Assembly: GCF_014638355.1 (NCBI RefSeq)
Contig: NZ_BMFK01000001.1
Location: 387,160-451,159 of the forward strand
DNA from: Priestia taiwanensis
GTDB lineage: Bacteria > Bacillota > Bacilli > Bacillales > Bacillaceae_G
Direction of reading: 5' to 3'
DNA: 64,000 bases
Below are positions 8,684 to 17,619 of this stretch, one piece after another. The position numbers were made by a program, and so were the translations under genes. How positions within the stretch are numbered: position 1 is the first letter of the stretch; the number at the start of each line of letters is the position of its first letter. The notes beneath the pieces are model-generated. The model did not search any database. It was given only the letters and a program-made list of their open reading frames with translations, and was not told where the DNA came from.

Positions 8684-9946
8684 ATGATGGAAGAACAACA
8701 AAGAGCCATTTTAGTTGGTGTGAATATAAATAACGAACCGAACTTTGACTATTCAATGAAAGAATTAGTGAACTTAGCAGAGGCGTGTGATGTAGAGGTA
8801 GTAGGAGAAATTATTCAAAATTTACCTCGTGTACATGCAGGGCTTTATATCGGAACAGGAAAAGTAGAAGAAGTAGCTGACGCGGTAAAAGATAATGATG
8901 CGAATGTTGTTATTTTTAATGATGAGTTGTCACCGTCACAAATCCGTAATCTAGAAGAAGAATTAGCGTGTAAAGTAATTGATCGTACAATCTTAATCTT
9001 ACATATTTTTGCAGAGCGTGCAAAGACGAAAGAAGCCCAACTTCAAGTTGAAGTAGCGCACTTACAATATATGATGCCACGTCTAATTGGACTGCGTGCT
9101 TCGTTAGGAAGACAAAGTGGTGGTGTTGGTACGAAGAACAAAGGTGCTGGTGAGAAGCAAATCGAGCTAGATCGTCGTCGTATTGAAGAAAAAGTTTCAA
9201 TGTTAAATAAAGAGTTAGAGGAACTAGTAGCACATCGCAAAACACAACGTAAACAACGTAAAAAGAACGAAGTACCTGTTGTATCATTAGTTGGTTATAC
9301 GAATGCAGGGAAATCTACGGTTATGAATGCGATGTTAGACGTACATAACTTATCAGAGGATAAACACGTTTTTGAAAAAGATATGTTGTTCGCAACGCTT
9401 GAAACGTCTGTACGTGATATTGCGATGGATGACAACAAGTCATTCTTATTAACTGATACTGTTGGTTTTGTCAGCAAGTTACCGCATCATCTTGTGAAAG
9501 CATTCCGCTCAACATTAGAAGAAGTAGCAGAATCAGACTTACTTATTCACGTTGTTGATTATTCAAATCCAAACTATGAACACTTAATGGATGTGACGAA
9601 TGAAACATTAAAGAAAATTGGTGTGAAAGATATCCCGGTTATCTATGCATACAATAAATCGGATTTAATGGATATGAACATCCCAACGATTCAGAACGAC
9701 CGTATTTATTTATCTGCAAAAGAACAAATCGGTATTTCAGAATTAGTTCAGCTTATTCGACGTGAAGTATTCAAAGATTACATCATGTGTGAAATGCTTA
9801 TTCCATATGACCAAGGTCAAATCGTATCGCACTTTAGTACACATGCGAAAATCCATGCGACAGAATATGAAGAGAACGGTACAAAAATTAAAGTCGAATG
9901 TAAGATGAGTGACTTTAAGAAGTATGAGCGCTATGTAGTGAAGTAA
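8684..9946 (+). CDS. hflX: GTPase HflX
   Basis: Ribosome-associated GTPase that splits stalled or heat-damaged 70S ribosomes. The N-terminal HflX domain is followed by a coiled stretch (about 140-190, GGVGTKNKGAGEKQIELDRR motif typical of HflX), then the G domain with G1 GYTNAGKS, G3 DTVGFVSKLP and G4 NKSD. I place the start at ATG 8684 (420 residues, the usual HflX length) because GTAAGGGGGAAAT lies just before it; an in-frame ATG at 8633 would add 17 residues but has no ribosome binding site. It is monocistronic with a terminator behind it. Confidence 0.93.
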   Translation: MMEEQQRAILVGVNINNEPNFDYSMKELVNLAEACDVEVVGEIIQNLPRVHAGLYIGTGKVEEVADAVKDNDANVVIFNDELSPSQIRNLEEELACKVIDRTILILHIFAERAKTKEAQLQVEVAHLQYMMPRLIGLRASLGRQSGGVGTKNKGAGEKQIELDRRRIEEKVSMLNKELEELVAHRKTQRKQRKKNEVPVVSLVGYTNAGKSTVMNAMLDVHNLSEDKHVFEKDMLFATLETSVRDIAMDDNKSFLLTDTVGFVSKLPHHLVKAFRSTLEEVAESDLLIHVVDYSNPNYEHLMDVTNETLKKIGVKDIPVIYAYNKSDLMDMNIPTIQNDRIYLSAKEQIGISELVQLIRREVFKDYIMCEMLIPYDQGQIVSHFSTHAKIHATEYEENGTKIKVECKMSDFKKYERYVVK

Positions 9947-9956
9947 GGAAGAAGAA

Positions 9957-9992
9957 ACAGCTTGTTCGTGAAGAACGGCTGTTTTTTATTTT
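9957..9992 (+). terminator. Terminator of hflX
   Basis: Stem AACAGC...GTTC / GAAC..GCTGTT with a short loop, followed by TTTTTTATTTT. Confidence 0.75.
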
Positions 9993-10136
9993 GTTAAAAA
10001 ATCAAGAGAGCGTTTCCAAAATTCATCAACAAAAGTCATCCTACATATTAATCTTAGAAGGAAATATAAATGGTTAATAATCCCAATAGTTATTTTTAAG
10101 TTATGGATGAAAAGATCGTGATGTGGAGGAACGTGC

Positions 10137-11285
10137 ATGGAAAATAGAGTAAAACGTATTCGTATCTTGGATATCTTAAGAGGATTTGCTATTTTAGGGA
10201 CGCTAGGAACAAATATTTGGATTTTTGGATATTGGGGTGATACAGCCCAAATATTTATGGGGGATAGTCAATGGTGGACCTCAGCAGATAGGATTATTCA
10301 GACTATATGCCTTGTGCTTGTTAATGGGAAGTTTTTAGGCTTGCTGTCCGTTATGTTTGGAATTGGGTTGGAAATGAAGTATCAACAGTCCCTTCGTAAA
10401 GGGAATCCTTGGCCTGGTACATACTTATGGGTGTCGATGATTCTTATGTTAGAGGGCTTCATCCATTTCACCCTTGTGATGGAATATGATATTTTGATGG
10501 GCTATGCAGCAGCCGCAATCATTGTATCGTTTATTGTCAAGAGAGGTGATAAAGCGATTTGGCGTACCATTAAATGGCTTGGAGGTATCTATACCGTACT
10601 TGTATTGACTTTATCAGCCTTGTTGTTTTCGTTTATTGCAACAGGAGGAGACATAACAGGGGATGGCGGTACCGATATAGTTGCTCTCTATCAAACAGGT
10701 AGCTGGCTAGATCAAGTACAATACAGGTTATCAAACTTTGTGATACTACGATTTGAAGTAATATTTGCCCTTCCGCTTAATATTGTTCTATTTCTTATTG
10801 GTGTCATGCTTATGCGTAAAGGAGCATTTGGGGATAACGAGGTTGGTAGAAACATTCGTGTCCGTCTATTCAAATATGGAATCCTAATTGGACTTCCGCT
10901 TAATTTGCTACTGCTTGTTCCTGGTCACTTGTTTGATATCCCGGTTCGCTATTTATTTGCTCCTTTACTAGCAATGGGGTATGTAGCGATTATTGCTCGC
11001 CTTGTCGAATCAAGACCAGATTTAAGAATTTGGAGTTGGTTAGAACAAACAGGTAAAATGTCGCTTAGCTGTTATGTTGTGCAAAATGTTTTGTCTTCAG
11101 TCATTTTTTATGGCTGGGGTATGGGGCTTGGTAATAAGTTAAACTCTATTTCGATCATCGGCGTATGGATTGGACTTAGTATCATACAGATTCTCTTCGC
11201 TATTATTTGGCTTCGCTTGTTTAGGATGGGACCGATGGAAGAGATGCGAAAGCGCGCTGTCGGACTTTTAGCGAAAGGAGCTTAA
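10137..11285 (+). CDS. DUF418 / YeiB-like membrane protein
   Basis: A 382-residue polytopic membrane protein with about ten hydrophobic helices. The N-terminus RIRILDILRGFAILGTLGTN is the typical start of DUF418/YeiB and related heparan-alpha-glucosaminide N-acetyltransferase-like proteins. The C-terminal region (EQTGKMSLSCYVVQNVLSS) is the DUF418 signature. A paralogue lies at 56682-57851. ATG 10137 follows GGAGGAACGTGC. It is monocistronic. The biochemical role of the family is not established; acyl transfer across the membrane is a guess from its relatives. Confidence 0.8.
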   Translation: MENRVKRIRILDILRGFAILGTLGTNIWIFGYWGDTAQIFMGDSQWWTSADRIIQTICLVLVNGKFLGLLSVMFGIGLEMKYQQSLRKGNPWPGTYLWVSMILMLEGFIHFTLVMEYDILMGYAAAAIIVSFIVKRGDKAIWRTIKWLGGIYTVLVLTLSALLFSFIATGGDITGDGGTDIVALYQTGSWLDQVQYRLSNFVILRFEVIFALPLNIVLFLIGVMLMRKGAFGDNEVGRNIRVRLFKYGILIGLPLNLLLLVPGHLFDIPVRYLFAPLLAMGYVAIIARLVESRPDLRIWSWLEQTGKMSLSCYVVQNVLSSVIFYGWGMGLGNKLNSISIIGVWIGLSIIQILFAIIWLRLFRMGPMEEMRKRAVGLLAKGA

Positions 11286-11307
11286 TATGTGGAAAGATAA
11301 ATGAGAG

Positions 11308-11375
11308 AAACAGCACTCTAGTAGGGTGCTGTTTTATTTAATTTAGATTCATACAAAAGTATGAGTCTTTTTTTA
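11308..11375 (+). terminator. Two tandem terminator hairpins after the DUF418 gene
   Basis: First stem AAACAGCAC (11308-11316) / GTGCTGTTT (11326-11334); second stem AGATTCATAC (11345-11354) / GTATGAGTCT (11359-11368) followed by seven T residues. Both read in the rightward direction. Confidence 0.75.
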
Positions 11376-11472
11376 TACTATTTTCGTGATCTTCTCCCTC
11401 TTTGTATTGTTCTTGTAGATGTAATGGCCTGCTACTCTTAAAACAAAGAGGAATAGAAAAGGAGGACGTCGC

Positions 11473-12267
11473 ATGAGAAAGTACATTGCTTATTCCAAAA
11501 TAGGCTTAAAGCAACAGCTCGTTTATAAAGGCGATTTGTGGTTGAATGTGTTCGGGATGCTTATCGTCTTTGTACTTTGGATTTTCTTTTGGAAAGCGTT
11601 GTACCAAGGGAGAGAGGAAGTAGACGGTATTTCGATGAAGCAAATTATTGCGTATATGGCGATTTCATATGCGGTACTTATTCCACAATTGCATACGATG
11701 CGTATTCGTTATGCTGTGACGGAGAAAGTTCGGAGCGGGGATATTATTTTTGATTTAATGAAGCCAGTTCATTTCATATGGCGTATTTTCTTTGAACGTA
11801 TTGGAACGATGTGTTTGTTCTTTTTTATCATCGTCTTACCGATTTACGGTGGGATTATTGTTATAAGTACGGGGTATCTTCCGAGTGGGAAAGTTATCTT
11901 ATCATTTTTCTTATCAGTATTTATTAGTCTTTCAATTGGCTTTCTTATTAATATGAATTTTTGTTTACTTATGATGAAGTACATAGAAGTGAATGGGATG
12001 TGGTGGTTGTTGAATGCGGTAGTGTTTTTCTTAGGAGGTATGCCGTTTCCAATTTGGATTTATCCAGAGAGTATTCAATCCATTATTGGTATCCTTCCGT
12101 TCAAGTTTATGTATTACGTACCGACGAGTATTTTTAACGGTGTCATTCCAGAAGGGGCAATTGCGATGCAACTAGCGACGGGAATGGTGTGGGTTATCAT
12201 TCTTGCTGGAATGAATGTGGTGTTATGGCGAGTGATGCTTCGGAATCTAATGATACAAGGGGGATGA
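11473..12267 (+). CDS. ABC-2 type exporter permease 1 (ABC2_membrane_6-like)
   Basis: A 264-residue permease subunit with six hydrophobic helices and no signal peptide. The N-terminus (MRKYIAYSKIGLKQQLVYKG) and the motif KVRSGDIIFDLMKPVH near residue 85 match the ABC-2 permeases formerly called DUF990, which work as heterodimers with a second permease and one ATPase. ATG 11473 follows AAAAGGAGGACG. Four bases separate it from the second permease gene. The ATPase gene of the set now lies 1.5 kb downstream because of a tnpB insertion. The substrate is unknown. Confidence 0.85.
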   Translation: MRKYIAYSKIGLKQQLVYKGDLWLNVFGMLIVFVLWIFFWKALYQGREEVDGISMKQIIAYMAISYAVLIPQLHTMRIRYAVTEKVRSGDIIFDLMKPVHFIWRIFFERIGTMCLFFFIIVLPIYGGIIVISTGYLPSGKVILSFFLSVFISLSIGFLINMNFCLLMMKYIEVNGMWWLLNAVVFFLGGMPFPIWIYPESIQSIIGILPFKFMYYVPTSIFNGVIPEGAIAMQLATGMVWVIILAGMNVVLWRVMLRNLMIQGG

Positions 12268-12271
12268 TAAT

Positions 12272-13072
12272 ATGAAGTACTACTTGAACATGTTTTTTAC
12301 CTTAAAGGGTGCTTATTTAAAAGGTAGATTTTCATTTCATTTTAATTTTATTGTAGAGATTATTGGCGTATTTGCATCAGCGGGTGTATGGCTAGCTGGG
12401 ATTATGTTTGCGATGAAAAAGTACGGGGCAATTGGAGGGTGGGAGTTTCCTGAAATCTTATTATTAATCTCGTTATTTTACATAGCTTGGGCCTTGGCGA
12501 GTATACTATGCCTCCACTTGTACTCACTTATTACGGATGTGAGAACAGGGAATTTCGTGCAGTATATGGTTCGGCCATTGCCTCCGTTGTTCTACTATAT
12601 CGCTAATACGTTACCAATTCATACGATTGGAATGTTGTTGTCATCTATTGGTATGTTCATATGGGCGAATACATTGTTACCAATTGAGTATACGTGGAGC
12701 ACGATTTTCTTTCTCATTTATAGTATTCTTGGGGGTACTGCAATTATTATAGGGACATTTATCTTAAACTCTAGTATGGCATTCAGACAAGTAGATACGA
12801 TTATGACATTTGAAAATGTATTAAACGTTTCACGTGAGATGAGCCGTCTACCACTATTCATATATCCCCCGTATTTAAAATGGATTCTCGTTGCAATCGT
12901 TCCGTACGGATTAGTAGGATATATCCCCATTCATTTCATTTTGAAAAAAGAAATAATAGATTTCCCTGCGTTTATGATTGGTTTGGCACCGTTGATCGGC
13001 TTTGTTTATCTCGGATGTACATGTTATGTGTGGAATTACATGATGAAAAAATATGATGTGACAGGTTCGTAA
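12272..13072 (+). CDS. ABC-2 type exporter permease 2
   Basis: A 266-residue permease with six hydrophobic helices, homologous in layout to the gene before it: VRTGNFVQYMVRPLPP near residue 95 corresponds to the VRSGDIIFDLMKP motif of permease 1. The usual family partner is an ATPase immediately downstream, here displaced. It begins at ATG 12272, four bases after the previous stop, with GGGGGATGATAAT as ribosome binding site, so the two permeases are translationally coupled. An AAAGGAGG site (13074-13081) directly after its stop codon no longer precedes a gene of the operon. Confidence 0.85.
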   Translation: MKYYLNMFFTLKGAYLKGRFSFHFNFIVEIIGVFASAGVWLAGIMFAMKKYGAIGGWEFPEILLLISLFYIAWALASILCLHLYSLITDVRTGNFVQYMVRPLPPLFYYIANTLPIHTIGMLLSSIGMFIWANTLLPIEYTWSTIFFLIYSILGGTAIIIGTFILNSSMAFRQVDTIMTFENVLNVSREMSRLPLFIYPPYLKWILVAIVPYGLVGYIPIHFILKKEIIDFPAFMIGLAPLIGFVYLGCTCYVWNYMMKKYDVTGS

Positions 13073-13090
13073 TAAAGGAGGCTAATTAAG

Positions 13091-14550
13091 TGTTCAGAAA
13101 AGATGATAAAACTTTATAAAACCCTATTATTTTTTACTAAAGTGTTGTGGGTTAACTATCATTATCTTTTTCTTGAACAAGCTTTTCTACATTATTTTCA
13201 CAAATATGTAACACACTTTAACAGAATGTATGTTCCAATGAAAGTTAATTGAATATATACTTTTGTTAAGGAGGTGTTACGATGATTCTCGCTAAAAAAA
13301 TTAGGATAGTTCCAACGAAAGAACAAGAAATACAGCTTTGGAAATCAGCAGGAACAGCTCGCTTTACCTATAATTGGGCACTAGCGAAGCAACAAGAGAA
13401 CTATAAACAAGGTGGCAAATTTATCCCACATACTGTTCTTCGAAAAATATTTACGAAGCTGAAACAAGTACCGGAATACGCTTGGTTATACGACGTTTCA
13501 AATAATGTCGCCAAACAAGCAATGAAAGATTTATGTAGTGCGTATGCTAACTTTTTTAAAGGATTAGCTGATAAGCCAAGATTCAAAAGCCGCAGACGTT
13601 CCAAACCATCTTTCTACAACGATACAGACAAACTCAAAGTAAAAGAAAAATTGGTTCTCATTGAAAAAGTTGGATGGGTCAAAACAGTTGAACAGTTACC
13701 TATTGGTGTGAAATACACGAATCCTCGAGTCAGTTTTGATGGGAAGTACTGGTATATAGCTGTTGGATTTGAACAAATCCTTCCAAACCAAACGGCAACA
13801 GATGTAAGTCTTGGGATTGATGTTGGTATCAAAGAGTTAGCTGTATGTTCAAGCGGAAAAAGAATCAAAAATATCAACAAAAAGAAAAAAGTAAAACAGG
13901 TAGAGAAACGCCTTCGGATGTTGCAGCGTCAAGTTTCTCGTAAATATGAAATGAACAAGGAGGGAAACCGTTTTGTCAAAACGAGCAACATTATAAAAAT
14001 AGAAAAGAGAATACGACACCTGCACAGAAAGTTGACAAATATCCGCACAAACCATCTCCACCAAGCAACAAACGATATTGTGAAAACCAAGCCATATCGT
14101 ATTGTTATGGAAACGTTGAATAGTAAAGGGATGATGAAAAATAAACATTTATCTAAAGCAATCAACGAGCAAAAATTATATGAATTTAAAAAACAAATCC
14201 AATATAAATGCGAAAAATACGGAATTGAATTCATAGAAGCAGATAAATGGTACCCATCTTCTAAAATGTGTTCAACATGTGGGAAAATAAAAAAGGATTT
14301 GAAGCTATCTAATCGAGTATATAGATGTATATGTGGTCATGAGATAGATAGGGATTTGAATGCGGCAATCAATTTGTCACGTTATCAATTAGCCTGATAA
14401 CACAAAAACGTTATGGCTAATGTGTAGGATTCGTTGTATCCGAATTTACGCCTGTGGAGTGTCGTACCAAATGAGAGTAGCTTCGGCAAAATCAGATACG
14501 AAGAAGCAGGAAACAAACAACTCTTTATAGATTTTTATAAGGTTTTGGCA
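13091..14550 (+). mobile_element. IS605/IS1341-type element carrying tnpB only
   Basis: A single intact tnpB with about 190 bases of left flank and 150 bases of right flank. There is no tnpA, so it is a non-autonomous element of the IS200/IS605 superfamily. Related inverted subterminal motifs lie on each side: AAAACTTTATAAAACCC at 13108-13124 and, read on the minus strand, AAAACCTTATAAAAATC at 14546-14530. The exact ends cannot be fixed by eye; the limits given are estimates that place the element between an orphan AAAGGAGG (13074-13081) and the start codon of the ABC ATPase gene. There is no target duplication, as expected for this superfamily. Confidence 0.75.
13282..14397 (+). CDS. tnpB: RNA-guided endonuclease TnpB
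   Basis: A 371-residue TnpB of the IS605 superfamily, ancestor-type relative of Cas12. The N-terminal OrfB_IS605 region (ARFTYNWALAKQQENYK near 25-42) leads to the split RuvC nuclease: Asp180 in LGIDVGIKELAV, Glu277 in VMETLNSKG and the DRDLNAAINL motif at 356-365. A zinc finger of the CxxC...CxC type (CSTCGKI ... YRCICGHE) lies between RuvC II and III. All catalytic residues are intact and there is no frameshift, so it may be active. ATG 13282 follows AAGGAGGTG. It is inserted in an ABC exporter operon. Confidence 0.95.
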   Translation: MILAKKIRIVPTKEQEIQLWKSAGTARFTYNWALAKQQENYKQGGKFIPHTVLRKIFTKLKQVPEYAWLYDVSNNVAKQAMKDLCSAYANFFKGLADKPRFKSRRRSKPSFYNDTDKLKVKEKLVLIEKVGWVKTVEQLPIGVKYTNPRVSFDGKYWYIAVGFEQILPNQTATDVSLGIDVGIKELAVCSSGKRIKNINKKKKVKQVEKRLRMLQRQVSRKYEMNKEGNRFVKTSNIIKIEKRIRHLHRKLTNIRTNHLHQATNDIVKTKPYRIVMETLNSKGMMKNKHLSKAINEQKLYEFKKQIQYKCEKYGIEFIEADKWYPSSKMCSTCGKIKKDLKLSNRVYRCICGHEIDRDLNAAINLSRYQLA

Positions 14551-14552
14551 AC
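14300..14552 (+). ncRNA. Candidate omega-RNA (reRNA) of tnpB
   Basis: TnpB proteins use an RNA that overlaps the 3' end of tnpB and runs to the right end of the element, its last bases acting as guide. Here the 3' region is rich in structure, including the pair CTTTATA / TATAAGG around 14523-14542 and a GC-richer stretch at 14420-14500 unlike ordinary intergenic DNA. The guide would be the bases right after the element end, i.e. the start region of the ABC ATPase gene. Limits are approximate; the call rests on position and family knowledge. Confidence 0.45.
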
Positions 14553-14561
14553 GGAGAGAGA

Positions 14562-15557
14562 ATGATTGATGTACATAACGTTGTGAAAAGTTATCGACTA
14601 CCAGTGCAAGCAACGACGAAAATGGAAAAAGCAATGAGCTTATTTCATCGGAAATATACGGACATTGAAGCAGTTAAAAATATTAGTTTTCATATTGAAC
14701 AAGGGGAAATGGTCGGCTACATCGGTAAGAACGGTGCAGGGAAATCTACGACAATCAAAATGTTAACAGGTGTCTTAATGCCGACACACGGATCCATTAT
14801 GATAAACGGTAACAATCCATATACAGAGCGAAAGAAAGTGGCAACGAATCTCGGTGTCGTATTTGGACAACGTACACAGCTATGGTGGGACCTTCCACTT
14901 CTTGATTCTTTCAAACTATTAAGAGACGTGTACGGTATTCAAGAACAGGAGTTTACTAGACGATTAGCCTTATTTGATGATATTCTCGATTTGCAGTCAC
15001 TTTTACAAAAGCCCGTACGGCTAATGAGTTTAGGACAACGAATGCGTAGTGATATTGCGGCAAGTCTCCTACATGAACCAAAGCTATTATTTTTAGACGA
15101 ACCAACAATTGGTTTAGATATTGAAGCAAAGGAACGCATCCGTCAGTTTATTAAAATGATGAATGAGGATAAGAAGGTGACAGTATTACTGACAACACAC
15201 GATATGTCTGATATTGAGAAGTTATGTAGCCGCATTATGTTCATTGATGATGGACAAATCTTCTTCGATGGTACACAACAACAGTTAAAAAGTTTGTATG
15301 GCGGAGTGAAGTCTATTAAATTAACAACGGAAAATCCAACTGTTATTCCATCCTCAGTACTTGATGGAATTGAAATACAAATGAAATCAAAACATCAAAT
15401 TGAGATTTTTTATTCGAAAGAAACGAACGTGTCTGATATTTTAGTTCCATTTTTCACCTGTAATGTTGTACAAGAAATGGGGATTGAAGAAGAGGGTATT
15501 GAGAGAGTAATAGCGAAGTTATTTCATTCATTACAAGAGAAGGTGAAAGTAGGCTAA
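14562..15557 (+). CDS. ABC-2 exporter ATP-binding protein
   Basis: A 331-residue ABC ATPase: Walker A GKNGAGKSTT near residue 57, Q-loop region with GQRTQLWWDLP, signature MSLGQRMRSD (a variant of LSGGQ), Walker B LLFLDEPTIGLD and the H-loop TTHDMSD, followed by a 90-residue C-terminal extension. The SLGQ signature and length match ATPases that partner DUF990-type ABC-2 permeases, so it belongs with the genes at 11473-13072. ATG 14562 now has GGAGAGAG only three to four bases away. The native ribosome binding site is probably the AAAGGAGG stranded at 13074. Its expression may therefore be altered by the insertion. Confidence 0.9.
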   Translation: MIDVHNVVKSYRLPVQATTKMEKAMSLFHRKYTDIEAVKNISFHIEQGEMVGYIGKNGAGKSTTIKMLTGVLMPTHGSIMINGNNPYTERKKVATNLGVVFGQRTQLWWDLPLLDSFKLLRDVYGIQEQEFTRRLALFDDILDLQSLLQKPVRLMSLGQRMRSDIAASLLHEPKLLFLDEPTIGLDIEAKERIRQFIKMMNEDKKVTVLLTTHDMSDIEKLCSRIMFIDDGQIFFDGTQQQLKSLYGGVKSIKLTTENPTVIPSSVLDGIEIQMKSKHQIEIFYSKETNVSDILVPFFTCNVVQEMGIEEEGIERVIAKLFHSLQEKVKVG

Positions 15558-16117
15558 TGAATTTTGTACTTATATTCGGACCACAAGCGGTTGGGAAAAT
15601 GACAGTAGGACAAGAATTAGAGAAAATAACGGAATTGAAGTTGTTTCATAATCATATGACGATTGAATTGGTTCACCCTTTTTTTGAGTATGGGACCAAG
15701 GAAGGAAATCGATTAGTTCAGTTGTTTCGTCAAGAAATATTTGAAGCGGTTGCGAAAAGTGAGTTGCCCGGCATTATTTTTACATACGTATGGGCATTTG
15801 ATGTAGAGGCAGATTGGGAGTATGTTCGGAAACTAACGAACCTATTTGAGTTGAACGGTGGTAACGTATATTTCGTCGAATTAGAAGCAGAGTTAGATGA
15901 GAGAATAGAGCGTAATAAAACACCTAATCGATTAGAACAGAAACCAACAAAGCGAAACATTGAAAAGTCTGAAGCAAATTTGAAGCGAACGTACGAGAAA
16001 TATAGATTGAATTCATATGAGGGTGAAATCACATTTGCTAATTATATGAGGATTAACAATACGAATTTAAGTGCGGAGGAAGCAGCAGAAATCGTGAAAG
16101 AAAAGTTTCAGTTATAA
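15557..16117 (+). CDS. P-loop kinase-like protein (shikimate kinase/AAA-like)
   Basis: A 186-residue P-loop NTPase. Walker A is GPQAVGKMT at residues 8-16; a lid-type segment follows with ELDERIERNKTPNRLEQKPTKR (about 113-134), like nucleoside or small-molecule kinases. Bacillus homologues are usually annotated only as AAA family ATPase or shikimate kinase-like. The ATG overlaps the ATPase stop codon (TAATG), so translation is coupled to the ABC operon, but the two functions have no evident link. A terminator follows. The substrate is unknown. Confidence 0.75.
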   Translation: MNFVLIFGPQAVGKMTVGQELEKITELKLFHNHMTIELVHPFFEYGTKEGNRLVQLFRQEIFEAVAKSELPGIIFTYVWAFDVEADWEYVRKLTNLFELNGGNVYFVELEAELDERIERNKTPNRLEQKPTKRNIEKSEANLKRTYEKYRLNSYEGEITFANYMRINNTNLSAEEAAEIVKEKFQL

Positions 16118-16120
16118 AGG

Positions 16121-16158
16121 AAAAAGCAGGAATCGGATGCGATTCTTGCTTTTTTAAT
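16121..16158. terminator. Bidirectional terminator between convergent genes
   Basis: AAAAAGCAGGAATC and GATTCTTGCTTTTT pair with one wobble, with A run left and T run right. It serves the kinase-like gene and the leftward membrane-protein gene. Confidence 0.8.
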
Positions 16159-16489
16159 AGTAACCAGAAATGAATGTCGCCCCTGGAGAAAGGAGAACTC
16201 CAATTATAACAAACATAAGTAAATACTGAATAAGTACAAGCATATAAAGGCGTCGCCATGTTATTCGTTCTTGTGCTGTTACATGTTCAAAAGATGAACC
16301 AGCAGCTTTCTCTAGCTTCACTAGTTGATACACATATAAATTTAATCCAAATGGGAGAAGTAAACCAAGTGTGCCCCATAAGGTAGACTTTTCTATATTG
16401 TAGAATACGTTACATATGTGAATTTGCGAGAATAAGATGGCTAGTAAAAGTAGCGGGATCGTAACAACAAATACATAGAAATCAAACAT
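16154..16489 (-). CDS. Small polytopic membrane protein
   Basis: A 111-residue protein with three hydrophobic helices (about 3-22, 35-58 and 80-101) and no recognised domain. The short cytosolic loop VKLEKAAGSSFEHVTAQER lies between helices two and three. ATG 16489 follows AAAGGAGAA. It overlaps the end of the upstream gene (16482-17105) by eight bases, so both are probably co-translated. The function is unknown; the pair could be subunits of one complex. Confidence 0.65.
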   Translation of the reverse strand: MFDFYVFVVTIPLLLLAILFSQIHICNVFYNIEKSTLWGTLGLLLPFGLNLYVYQLVKLEKAAGSSFEHVTAQERITWRRLYMLVLIQYLLMFVIIGVLLSPGATFISGYY

Positions 16490-17105
16490 GCTGTTCTCCT
16501 TTCTTCTCTACAAATAACCAGTATATAAGAAATTGTAGTACGCTCATCCAAGTCACAAAGAGAAGGGAAGGAACGTTAATAGATGCAAGTACTTGCGTGA
16601 TTAAAGACAGTGGTTCTGTAAACAAGTGAACCGAATGGAAGCGAAGAAACCTTCCAATGTAGATTCCAATACTACCTAATATCATAAATCCAAAGATAAT
16701 AAATGTTCTCCATTTTACTGCTACTAACAGAAGATGCAATTGCTTCATCATTAAGGTGAAGTAATAGATAGCTAGTATGACACCAGCAGTTAAAATCGAG
16801 AAGTTCCACCATTCTTCTAGCACTAATCCTTGTTTGAAATCAAACGTGAAAATTTTTAAGTGAATCAAATCTGTCACAACATAAAAGATGTTTGGTGACA
16901 TTAATAAGAATACAAGATAGAAGAGGATGCTTGCGGGTATTTCTTTTCTATCTTTTATTTTGAACAGGGGCAGTAAGAACGATAACTCTAATGCTGCAAA
17001 GGCTAGAAAGAGATTAAAAATCATGAACGGATAGCTCGTATCAAATGTAAGTAATAGCAATATGTATGCGAAGAAGCTTATTCGTACTTTTGTGCGTTCT
17101 ATCAT
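16482..17105 (-). CDS. Polytopic membrane protein of unknown function
   Basis: A 207-residue protein of about six hydrophobic helices with no recognised family motif. I place the start at ATG 17105 (MIERTKVRISFFAY) because AAAGGAGT lies eight bases upstream; an earlier in-frame ATG at 17135 has no ribosome binding site. Hydrophobicity is continuous to the C-terminus (LQFLIYWLFVEKK). It is the first gene of a two-gene leftward unit. Divergent from it is the PadR/HAAS pair, which may hint at shared regulation but nothing in the sequence proves that. Confidence 0.65.
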   Translation of the reverse strand: MIERTKVRISFFAYILLLLTFDTSYPFMIFNLFLAFAALELSFLLPLFKIKDRKEIPASILFYLVFLLMSPNIFYVVTDLIHLKIFTFDFKQGLVLEEWWNFSILTAGVILAIYYFTLMMKQLHLLLVAVKWRTFIIFGFMILGSIGIYIGRFLRFHSVHLFTEPLSLITQVLASINVPSLLFVTWMSVLQFLIYWLFVEKKGEQHV

Positions 17106-17268
17106 AGAAAATACTCCTTTGTTATTAGGATGCATTTTCTATTAAAACATAGAATGTATATTTCAGCTACCGTTAAGTTTTTTTATGAAAGGTAATTTAT
17201 AAAAGATAATACCTTGCATTATTAGGTAATGTGAATTATAGTAAAAGCAAGGTGGTGTTTTGAATATT

Positions 17269-17619
17269 ATGGAAGTAAATAAGGAAGTGTTGAAAGGTCA
17301 CATTGATACGATAATTCTTTCTTTACTAGAGAAGCGAGATATGTACGGATACGAATTAGCAAAATTAGTACGCGAAAAAAGTGATGAACAATTTGAATTA
17401 AAAGAAGGAACATTGTATTTATCTTTAAAAAGACTTGAAAAGAATGAATGGATTCAATCGTACTGGGGAGATGAGCAAGGACCTGGCGGAAGAAGAAAGT
17501 ATTACAAAATTACGCCGTTGGGGAAAGATGGGTTTGAAGAAAAGCGCCTTGAGTGGCGTTTTGTTAAAAATATGATTGATTCATTTTTAGAGGGGGGAGA
17601 AAATGATGAAGCAAATTGA
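17269..17619 (+). CDS. PadR-family transcriptional regulator
   Basis: A 116-residue one-domain regulator. The winged helix begins LKGHIDTIILSLLEKRDMYGYE and continues EGTLYLSLKRLEKNEWIQSYW and GGRRKYYKIT, which are the PadR signatures. I chose ATG 17269 over the TTG at 17260 because of AAGGTGGTG spacing. The stop overlaps the start of the next gene, encoding a HAAS-type membrane protein, a pairing seen often in Bacillus. An inverted pair TACCT (17210-17214) / AGGTA (17224-17228) upstream may be its own operator. Confidence 0.88.
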   Translation: MEVNKEVLKGHIDTIILSLLEKRDMYGYELAKLVREKSDEQFELKEGTLYLSLKRLEKNEWIQSYWGDEQGPGGRRKYYKITPLGKDGFEEKRLEWRFVKNMIDSFLEGGENDEAN

